This document shows positions 33,001-39,375 of a stretch of DNA of 47,641 nucleotides, piece after piece. The notes beneath the pieces were generated by a model. The model saw only the letters and a program-made list of their open reading frames with translations, was not told the origin of the DNA and searched no databases. The first letter of the stretch is position 1, and each line of letters opens with the position of its first letter. The stretch is from NCBI GenBank assembly GCA_938092065.1, contig CALKND010000019.1, forward strand, positions 1-47,641, read 5' to 3'. The position numbers and the translations under genes were made by a program. This DNA is from an uncultured Rhodospirillales bacterium. GTDB lineage: Bacteria; Pseudomonadota; Alphaproteobacteria; Rhodospirillales; JABHCV01.

Positions 33001-33562
33001 TCATATTTTAGCTCATAATTTTGAAGATTCGACAAGAATACTTGATGGGTCCTCTGTTCAAGATATTCCCGAAGAGCTAGCAGACCAACGCCGTCACCTG
33101 CGCTCGCGTTCTCTGATGGGGCAGGAGCGTATTGAAGAGGCCCTTGGCTTGCTTAAAGAAGATAAATCTATGGACGCTGATTTACTGCGTATGGAGATGC
33201 ACTGGAATGACCATAATTGGGTCCAAGTTTCTCAGACGCTCAATCGCATCTTACGAGCCTATGCAGCCAAGGCTAATCAACCTTTGGATGAATTGCAGGC
33301 TCAAACTGTTCTTAATATGGGCATTGCCATGACACTAAGTGGAAATGAGCGTGGTGTTGACCGGCTTCGTCTAGATTATGGTGAGGCCATGGATGACAGT
33401 CCTTTCCGTGATGCCTTTCGCTTGATCGCTAGCCCTGACACTTTTGGTTTGATCAGCTACACTTCTATTGCAGGCAAGGTTAAAGATGTGAAAAATTTCC
33501 AAACTTTCATGAGCGCCTACCAAGAACGCTTGAAAGCGCGGAGGTTGAGTGAAATCAACTAA
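30071..33562 (+). CDS. Large secreted TPR protein with AMIN-like modules
   Basis: A 1163-residue exported protein of the motility locus. A signal peptide (residues 1-29, ending GQAIA) is followed by three modules of AMIN-like beta sequence: about 31-130 (VRAAVHDGYGRIVFNWP), 155-258 (VRSGIHDDYTRIVFDWPNKV) and 370-470 (IGVRFDWDEPVAAAIFRRYG). A Pro/Lys/Ser-rich linker lies at about 260-370. From about residue 615 to the end there are TPR-like helical repeats. AMIN domains often bind cell-wall polymers. The function is not known; it may organise stators or basal bodies in the periplasm. Its stop overlaps the convergent egtD stop by eight bases. Confidence 0.8.
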   Translation: MKSRLYHSCLKTILIISTVLSIAVGQAIAETVKVRAAVHDGYGRIVFNWPTPTPFKIRTVGDQLIVSFNSPIEPTFTGVVRNLSKYLSGATAGADGRSVAFTMKEDFDVYGFDMGKNIVVDITDAVQAKKVSNSEKEAGLNVPDQMVAQVLTSGPTVKVRSGIHDDYTRIVFDWPNKVPYQLKQTTGQATIVFSSRAHLDIVSLKRRLPKLISSIDSESTPSGVLAKMAIPDTSRIRHFFSGSKVVVDVMKPIGEPSSLKNDKVSAKGSQNKVRKPDVKPDPKPAKKIAIKPPDTPVLKPVEQASPSVASQVSSQTGRPRALTPPTRTKKSDLAKSEKRSQSEIAKVKIADRNSGDVKRGSAANLSTVNSEADTIGVRFDWDEPVAAAIFRRYGYLWIVFGKKIDMDLAALKSAAGNIFRSVEQVPNDKATLLRVKTVSGVNPTIKRDGLTWVLEFRQQPIVPAMTIGVTPQPNSPVGARIFLSVTEPGEVIRLTDPAIGDSLIVVPVIPLGHGIDKQYNYPQVHILPSSQGLVMQPRADDLVVRTLRQGVSMTSSSGLKISKVPEAQSVSNIPGVQSNEKEGGKVPVFRALSRLFDLKKWRKANLITFEEEKQKYQMAAATASSGDKEAARMELARFYFSNGFGSEALGVLKVVAEERPQIAETPEFHGLRGAINVLMGRYDDAREELENKSLNGNDEARFWRAALQAYEGDLFGAASNLRRAAAVIRPYPPVLNIQLGTLVAEAAVELGDIRRAKQYLKRTTDEGPNSEEMSQLQYVEGRVLELSGDFDGAVSKWEEVQDGPHRPSRAKASVARTELLLEQELIDDFGAIQELEKLRFAWRGDRFEFDLLRRLGDLYIAVGDYRNGLRTMRQAATHFRDYKDAAEVTQKMIDFFASLYLEDKANTMSPITAIALYDEFKELTPPGKKGAEMVRRLADRLVDVDLLDRAAELLQDQVEFRLVGVEKARVGAQLALIHILAHNFEDSTRILDGSSVQDIPEELADQRRHLRSRSLMGQERIEEALGLLKEDKSMDADLLRMEMHWNDHNWVQVSQTLNRILRAYAAKANQPLDELQAQTVLNMGIAMTLSGNERGVDRLRLDYGEAMDDSPFRDAFRLIASPDTFGLISYTSIAGKVKDVKNFQTFMSAYQERLKARRLSEIN

Positions 33563-34517
33563 TTCCCTGCAGGAAGTAAATCCCGAATAGGTTGTCCTTA
33601 TCACTCCATGATTTTAATGTCTTGTAACCCGCACATTTAGCCAGTTCTATAAACTCATCTATTCCATATTTATAGGAATTTTCTGTATGAATGGTTTCAT
33701 TTTTTTTGAAAGAAATTGTTTTGGGTCCAAGCTGGACTGTTTGTTCTGAGAGACTTTTTAGGTGCATTTCAACACGGCCAATTTCTGAATTATAAAATGC
33801 CTCATGACAAAACTCGTTTAGATTAAAAGTTGCTCCTAATTCACTGTTCAGGCGGGTTAGCAAATTCATGTTAAACGCGGCAGTCACCCCTTGAGAATCG
33901 TTGTAGGCAGCATGGAGAATACGTTCGTCTTTTTTTAAATCCAAACCAATGAGCATGGCTCCGCTTGGGCCAACTACTTCTCTTGTTCCCCGCAAAAAAT
34001 CAATTGCACCGTCACGGGTAAAATTGCCAATGGTTGAGCCGGGAAAGAACCCTACACGCAGGCCATGCCCAATCATTTCGGGGACACTAAAAGGATAGAC
34101 AAAGTCGGCGGATACGGCATGAACTTTCAATTTTGGAAATTCATTCGATAGAGCTTTGGTGACGGATAGCAAGTGCTCTTTTGAGATGTCTACTGCTGTA
34201 AAAGATTCTGGTTTAATCAAAGCCTCAAGAATAATATGCATTTTCTCTGATGAGCCTGAGCCATATTCGATCATTTGGCACGCAGGGCCAATCAGTTCAG
34301 CTACTTCCCCAGCAATGGATTGCAGCAGAAGGGTCTCGGTACGTGTTGGGTAGTATTCAGGCAACTGACATATCTGCTGAAAAAGGTCGGAGCCTTTTTC
34401 ATCATAGAAATATTTACAAGGTAGTGTTTTTGGTGTTGCCAGCAAGCCTTTCAGAGCTTCTGACAACATCTCGTTACTATTTGGACGATAATCTTTGAAG
34501 GACGCCACATCAATCAT
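33555..34517 (-). CDS. egtD: EgtD, L-histidine N-alpha-trimethyltransferase
   Basis: EgtD methylates histidine three times with SAM to give hercynine, precursor of ergothioneine and selenoneine. The 320-residue product has LPCKYFYDEKGSDLFQQICQ then LPEYYPTRTETLLL near residue 53. A SAM loop IEYGSGSSEKMHIILEALIK is at about 88-107, followed by YPFSVPEMIGHGLRVGFFPG and STIGNFTRDGAIDFL, all typical. Length is normal. Its start overlaps the SenA-type gene stop by four bases (ATGA), so it is coupled to it. Its 3' end overlaps the flagellar TPR gene by eight bases. Confidence 0.96.
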   Translation of the reverse strand: MIDVASFKDYRPNSNEMLSEALKGLLATPKTLPCKYFYDEKGSDLFQQICQLPEYYPTRTETLLLQSIAGEVAELIGPACQMIEYGSGSSEKMHIILEALIKPESFTAVDISKEHLLSVTKALSNEFPKLKVHAVSADFVYPFSVPEMIGHGLRVGFFPGSTIGNFTRDGAIDFLRGTREVVGPSGAMLIGLDLKKDERILHAAYNDSQGVTAAFNMNLLTRLNSELGATFNLNEFCHEAFYNSEIGRVEMHLKSLSEQTVQLGPKTISFKKNETIHTENSYKYGIDEFIELAKCAGYKTLKSWSDKDNLFGIYFLQGIS

Positions 34518-35851
34518 GTTGCGGGCCTTCTTGTTTGACAGGGTCTAAAGCCGCTAAAAACGTTCCAACGAGAGGGTTCAAAAAAATTGCGATAAGTTCC
34601 ATGCATCATGCGGCTTCGGGTGGTCCATGCGCCACCTCTCAGAACTCGGGTTGTACCAAACATCATTTGTGAGTATTCCTTGTATACATCAGGTGTAAAG
34701 CCCGGGTAAGGGTTAAAAATATCAGCAGTCCATTCCCAGATATTGCCTAGCATCTGCCTGCAACCAAATGCACTGTCTCCTTTGGGTAAGGCTGCTACAT
34801 CTATACATCCCAGCGACCGGCCGTCAAGGTTGGCTAGGGTGTCATCTGGCTGGATATTTCCCCATGGGTATCTCCTTTTTGCACTTGCCAGGGTTCCATC
34901 CTTTGCAGGTTCGCCTAAGGCGGCGACTTCCCATTCGACTTCTGTAGGCAGGCGCAATCCAGCCCAGTTGCAGTATGCGTTGGCCTCGTACCAGGTGATG
35001 TGACTGACAGGCTCGTTGAGGGGTAATGGTATCAGCTGATTAAAGCGCCGCATCTTCCAGTTGTCGCTGGGGTGTTCAATCCAATAGCCTGGGTGTTTTT
35101 GTCGATTTTTTTGCATTTCAGCCCAAGCTATTTCGTCCCAAAGCCCCTTATTACTGTATCCCCCATCATCGACAAAAATACTAAATTCTTTGTTAGTAAC
35201 AGGTGCTCTAGCTATAGAAAATGGCTCAACGTTGACCTCATGTGAAAATTTTTCATTATCAAATATAAATGTCGCTTTAGGGTCACCCCCTTGTTGAAAA
35301 GCTCCGCCCGGGATATCGACATATCCTGATAGTGGCCCTGCTGTACGTTCAGTAGTTATATTTTTAGCGATAGCGAACTCAGGAGTTGGATAGGCAAGGG
35401 TCTGGCGACCCCAAGTAAAGGCTTCCGTATGCATGTCCTCATGAAACACACCAAACTGGAACATGAAGCTGTCTTGTTTGCTAGCCATGCTGTCTTCATT
35501 GTTTTGTTCAAGATGTTCACATAACTTATCAAGGACGTTGCGCATATAGGTTAATGTTTCATTTGTTGAAAGTAATGGGAGATCCCAACGGGTGTCATGA
35601 GTGACCGCAATAGAATCATAGAGTTTATCAGCATTAGTTCCGAGTAGGCTCTCGTGGCCATACATCTGACGCAAAATGAAGTATTCATAAAAATAAGCCA
35701 CATGACCTATTTCCCAACGCAATGGGTTCACGGTTGCAATGTGAGGCCCCATGAGCTGTTTTTCGTCAAGCCCCGATACTAATTCCAAAGTTCGTGATCT
35801 CGCATCTTGCAAAATGGTAGTTAAATGTGTCGTACTAATCGTTGAAGTCAT
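34514..35851 (-). CDS. senA: SenA-like selenoneine synthase (EgtB family)
   Basis: A 445-residue non-heme iron enzyme with an N-terminal DinB-like domain and a C-terminal formylglycine-generating-enzyme-like domain. The iron ligands are visible as WEIGHVAYF near residue 50 and FHEDMHTE (His-x3-His-x-Glu) near residue 137. Family members join hercynine to a sulfur or selenium donor with O2. ADKLYDSIAVTHDTRWDLPL and YRNFFEPSRWNVFSGFRPC follow, from memory, the SenA rather than the EgtB pattern (EgtB usually has FNSYY and LSRP there). The neighbours senB and selD also favour SenA. An AGGAG precedes the ATG at 35851. EgtB remains the alternative. Confidence 0.85.
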   Translation of the reverse strand: MTSTISTTHLTTILQDARSRTLELVSGLDEKQLMGPHIATVNPLRWEIGHVAYFYEYFILRQMYGHESLLGTNADKLYDSIAVTHDTRWDLPLLSTNETLTYMRNVLDKLCEHLEQNNEDSMASKQDSFMFQFGVFHEDMHTEAFTWGRQTLAYPTPEFAIAKNITTERTAGPLSGYVDIPGGAFQQGGDPKATFIFDNEKFSHEVNVEPFSIARAPVTNKEFSIFVDDGGYSNKGLWDEIAWAEMQKNRQKHPGYWIEHPSDNWKMRRFNQLIPLPLNEPVSHITWYEANAYCNWAGLRLPTEVEWEVAALGEPAKDGTLASAKRRYPWGNIQPDDTLANLDGRSLGCIDVAALPKGDSAFGCRQMLGNIWEWTADIFNPYPGFTPDVYKEYSQMMFGTTRVLRGGAWTTRSRMMHGTYRNFFEPSRWNVFSGFRPCQTRRPAT

Positions 35852-35877
35852 TTACCGCTCCTGAGGAATTTATATAC

Positions 35878-36861
35878 TTGGAAATTAACTTGATTACACC
35901 GGCAAAGAAACACTCAAGAAACGGAAATCGCACAAGTGCCATCCGTTGGGCAGGTTTTTTGCGCAAAAATGGCCACAAAGTTGAAATTAACACAAAATAT
36001 GATGGTTCGCCTTGTGATTTAATGATTGCCCTGCACGCCCGGCATGCTGCCCCAGCGATAAATTTATACAGATTACGCTACCCTAATGGACCACTTGTGG
36101 TTGCCCTAGGTGGAACAGACGTAAACACTTTTCTCAAAAGTGAACCCAAAACCACACTTAATTCTATGGAGCATGCAGATGCTCTTGTTTGTCTGCATAA
36201 TCAGGTAGGTGAGAAATTACCAAACCATCTAATCAGGAAATTATATGTTATTTATCAGTCAGCTAAGCCGCTGCCGTCTCCTCGAAAATTGTCAAAGCGT
36301 AACTTCGATATTTGTGTGGTTGGGCACCTTCGACAGGAGAAAGATCCACTGCGTGCAGCTCTTGCGGTTAGGTTGCTGCCTAAGGCATCTCGTGTGCGTT
36401 TATTCCATCTGGGTAAAGCACATAACGATGATTGGGCCCATGCTGCTATTAAGGAGCAATCACAAAATTTTCGGTATCATTGGCTCGGCGACGTTCCAGG
36501 CTGGCGGGTGCGCCGTGAATTAACCAAAACTTGTCTTATGGCCCTCACATCCAATCAGGAAGGTGGGGCCAATGTGATTTCCGAGGCCATTGTTGCAGGG
36601 GTGCCCATAGTCGCTTCAAATATACCAGGCAATACTGGTTTACTTGGCATGGATTATCCTGGTTTGTACCCTTTGGGCGATGAACATGCCTTGGCTGAAA
36701 TATTCTTGCAGGCGGAAGATGATCCGGCTTTCTTAAAGCGGTTGGAAAATACCTGTAATCTACTGCGGCCTAAATTTTTACCAAAATGTGAATCTGACAA
36801 ATGGAATAACCTGATCACGGATGTAGCGTCACAGGCTCAAGGTCGCTACCAGCCTTCTTGA
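35878..36861 (+). CDS. senB: SenB-like selenosugar synthase (glycosyltransferase)
   Basis: A 327-residue GT-B glycosyltransferase of the SenB type, which joins selenophosphate to a UDP-sugar to make the selenosugar used by SenA. The N-terminus INLITPAKKHSRNGNRTSAI then RWAGFLRKNGHKVEI, followed by DLMIALHARHAAPAI and LVVALGGTDVNTFL, matches that family, with a C-terminal donor-site block TSNQEGGANVISEAIVAGVP. I chose TTG 35878 because GAGGAA lies nine bases before it and conserved sequence begins there; an in-frame ATG at 35842 would overlap senA. Only 26 bases separate the senA and senB starts. The 3' end overlaps selD by 47 bases, convergently. Confidence 0.85.
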   Translation: MEINLITPAKKHSRNGNRTSAIRWAGFLRKNGHKVEINTKYDGSPCDLMIALHARHAAPAINLYRLRYPNGPLVVALGGTDVNTFLKSEPKTTLNSMEHADALVCLHNQVGEKLPNHLIRKLYVIYQSAKPLPSPRKLSKRNFDICVVGHLRQEKDPLRAALAVRLLPKASRVRLFHLGKAHNDDWAHAAIKEQSQNFRYHWLGDVPGWRVRRELTKTCLMALTSNQEGGANVISEAIVAGVPIVASNIPGNTGLLGMDYPGLYPLGDEHALAEIFLQAEDDPAFLKRLENTCNLLRPKFLPKCESDKWNNLITDVASQAQGRYQPS

Positions 36862-39082
36862 CCTTTCCAATTATCACTGCCTTGGGATAGCCGATCGCCT
36901 TTAATTTATTTATGCAATCATTGGCTTTCTCAGCTGGAAGACTGGCGAGCAATCCGCCAGATGTCTGCGGGTCGAAGACTAATGGATATAGTTCGCTGCT
37001 AACCGCTTCCTCAATGTTACGAATGGCCCGGCGCAAGCGAACGTTAGCCGGCTGCAAGGTGCTAAGAATCCCCATGCGGACTGTTTCTAGCGCTCCGTCC
37101 ATGATTGGAAGAGCGCTTAATTTAATTTCAACATCTACACCAGAAGGTTTAATCATCTCGATCATATGGCCAAGCAGGCCGAAGCCTGTAATATCTGTGC
37201 AGGCGGTTGCTCCATGTCCAAATAGGCAGTCTGCCGCCAACCGGTTGGATAGGATCATTGAACTAAGCGCTTCGTCGATCCATCTTCCCTTTGCCTTTTG
37301 CTGCATGTCAGCAGCAAAAAGTGTTCCCGTACCCAATGACTTGGTCAAAATCAGCAGATCTCCCGGCTGCATACCGCCCTTACGTAAAATTCTGTTTTTA
37401 TCAACCAGCCCATTAACGGAAAAGCCCAGGGCAAGCTCTGCCCCTTCACTAGTGTGGCCGCCAACTAGGGCAGCATTTGCATCGTTAAGCATTTCTATTG
37501 CCCCGGCCATTAATTGGCGCAATGTTTCTTCAACCTTAGTCTCTATACCGAAGGGAACTGTGGCGATGGCAAGTGCAGATTGGGCCTCAGCGCCCATAGC
37601 AAAGATATCGCTCAGGCTATGATTGGCAGAAATTTTTCCAAACAGGTATGGATCATCGATAAATGATCTGAAGTAATCTACCGTGTGGACAATAACCTTA
37701 CCTTTTGGAACTTCGACCACAGCTGCATCATCTGGATCTTGTAGGCCGATCAGAACGTCATCCCGACGCGTAGGTTTAAGCTCAGATATTGCTCTATTCA
37801 AAACACTGGACCCAACCTTGGCTCCGCAGCCGCCACAGCGCATGGCGATGGCAGAAATTTCTTTTATGGTACTTGAGCTTGCTAGTGCAGGGTCAATTTC
37901 CAGTGTGTTGTCTTGAGACATTTCAGGAAGAACACTAAATTTATTTATAAAGCGCCGATCAATCCAGTCCTTCCACACCCACAACCATTTGCCTCCTAGT
38001 GTGAAGGCCCCTCTATTGGCGACGCAGTATTTATCACCAGAAGAAACAAGAGCAAGAACCAACTTTTGAGGATTAAAAGGCTTCGGGCTTTTGTTCAGTA
38101 GAACACGGCGTAAGTTTTTGCTAAGGGCAGTGCCCTGACGTACTGCAAAGACGCCTGCCTTGGGCCGTGGATGGCTGACCACATCAGCAATGTCTCCGGC
38201 TGCAAATATCTCTGGGTGATTAAACACTTGCAAAGTATCCTCGACTTTGACAAATCCATTTTTATCCACCTCAAATCCTGAATCACTAAGCCAAGTTGCC
38301 GCCTTTGCAGCAGTTACGAATAGGACTTCACTTAGATCAAGGCGTGTGGCATCAGATAGTAATAAAACACCATCCATGACCTCAGTTGCTTCGACTCCCC
38401 GATGTAAGATGACGTTACGTTTTTTTAGAATTTGCTCAAAGCGTATCCTAACGCTGGCTGGAAATCCTGGTAATATTTGTTTGGACTTGCTTACTAAATG
38501 AAAAGTCATTCTTTCAGAACTGCGGCCGAGTTCATGCAGGACTTTTTGCAAACGAAACTGGATAGCTAGTAGAAGTTCGACCCCAGCTGCCCCAGCCCCA
38601 ACGACGCCAATTTGGTGTGATCCTGGATTTTCAATTATGCGCTTTAGTAAATTTTCCCAACGGTGGACAAAGCGGCTGATAGGTTTTACCGGGGTGGCAA
38701 AATTTGCAGCGCCCGGCACAATATCAATATGAGGGGTTGAGCCAATATTGATAGACAGCAGGTCGTAGGACACTGGTGGGCGACCATTGCAAATAACAGT
38801 TTTATTCTTATGGTTAATTTTTATGGCTTCATTATGAAAAAGTCGTGCGGTAGCAAATTTTGATAGCGGACGAAGATCAATATGCACCTCGTCAAAGTTA
38901 TAGTGACCCGCAACTAACCCCGGCAGCATGCCCGAATAGGGGGTGTGAATATCCTTGGCTATAATTGTCAGACGAACACCTGGAATGGGTTTCATGCCAA
39001 AGCTTTTGATTACAGCAACATGGGAATGGCCGCCGCCGATAAGCACCAGATCTTTCAAAACGGCCTGCTGTGCAGGTTTCAT
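36815..39082 (-). CDS. selD: SelD selenophosphate synthase fused to NAD(P)H oxidoreductase
   Basis: A 755-residue two-part protein. Residues about 8-385 are a pyridine nucleotide-disulfide oxidoreductase of the NADH dehydrogenase II type, with the FAD site LVLIGGGHSHVAVIKSF and GVVGAGAAGVELLLAI, then FAAGDIADV. Residues about 405-755 are selenide water dikinase: RCGGCGAKVGSSVLNRAI holds the catalytic Cys (not Sec), then VHTVDYFRSFIDDPYLFGKI, DIFAMGA, LVGGHTSEGAELALGF and FGLLGHMIEM. SelD makes selenophosphate from selenide and ATP. Such fusions occur in marine bacteria and algae, and the oxidoreductase may supply or process selenide. Adjacent senB and senA suggest the product feeds selenoneine (role called SenC). 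Confidence 0.93.
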   Translation of the reverse strand: MKPAQQAVLKDLVLIGGGHSHVAVIKSFGMKPIPGVRLTIIAKDIHTPYSGMLPGLVAGHYNFDEVHIDLRPLSKFATARLFHNEAIKINHKNKTVICNGRPPVSYDLLSINIGSTPHIDIVPGAANFATPVKPISRFVHRWENLLKRIIENPGSHQIGVVGAGAAGVELLLAIQFRLQKVLHELGRSSERMTFHLVSKSKQILPGFPASVRIRFEQILKKRNVILHRGVEATEVMDGVLLLSDATRLDLSEVLFVTAAKAATWLSDSGFEVDKNGFVKVEDTLQVFNHPEIFAAGDIADVVSHPRPKAGVFAVRQGTALSKNLRRVLLNKSPKPFNPQKLVLALVSSGDKYCVANRGAFTLGGKWLWVWKDWIDRRFINKFSVLPEMSQDNTLEIDPALASSSTIKEISAIAMRCGGCGAKVGSSVLNRAISELKPTRRDDVLIGLQDPDDAAVVEVPKGKVIVHTVDYFRSFIDDPYLFGKISANHSLSDIFAMGAEAQSALAIATVPFGIETKVEETLRQLMAGAIEMLNDANAALVGGHTSEGAELALGFSVNGLVDKNRILRKGGMQPGDLLILTKSLGTGTLFAADMQQKAKGRWIDEALSSMILSNRLAADCLFGHGATACTDITGFGLLGHMIEMIKPSGVDVEIKLSALPIMDGALETVRMGILSTLQPANVRLRRAIRNIEEAVSSELYPLVFDPQTSGGLLASLPAEKANDCINKLKAIGYPKAVIIGKVKKAGSDLEPVTLHP

Positions 39083-39375
39083 ATTTCTGGTTCCTTGTCA
39101 GCTTCTTATAATCTCACGGCGTACGTATTAACCGACCTTGTGACGAGTTTCAAGCGTGTCAGACAGCAATGCAAATATTGCCTCAGTTTTTAAATTTTTA
39201 TGAGTAGAGCCTGAAATAGTATAAATTCTAAAACATAAAAGTGAACAAATTCACTCACGCACTCAACCGCCCCAACATTCCTGCCTTTATCTTGTACCTA
39301 GTGTTTAATAAAACTGGTCCTCAGATGTGGCCTGAGGTGAATGTTAGTATTGTCAGGGGTAAAGATTTTTGCAAT
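39083..39375. other. Intergenic region between TPR-sulfotransferase and selD
   Basis: 293 bases with no convincing gene; a plus-strand ORF here runs into the sulfotransferase antisense. It contains the selD promoter (not placed), a short hairpin GTGAA-CAAA-TTCAC at 39241-39254 and a possible terminator for the upstream minus-strand operon. Confidence 0.5.
39319..39337 (-). terminator. Possible terminator of fliO-fliP operon
   Basis: On the minus strand CCTCAG and CTGAGG form a 6-bp stem, followed after five bases by TTTTATT. It lies about 40 bases after the TPR-sulfotransferase stop. The stem is short, so confidence is low. Confidence 0.33.

Noticed and set aside
34514-35851. Plain EgtB (ergothioneine) assignment
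   Set aside because: Kept only as an alternative: the neighbouring senB and selD, and the ADKLYDS...RWDLPL and RNFFEPSRWNVFSGFRPC sequences, fit SenA better.
36912-37622. 236-codon plus-strand ORF inside selD
   Set aside because: It is antisense to the conserved SelD domain and its translation is Ser/Pro/Arg-rich shadow sequence.
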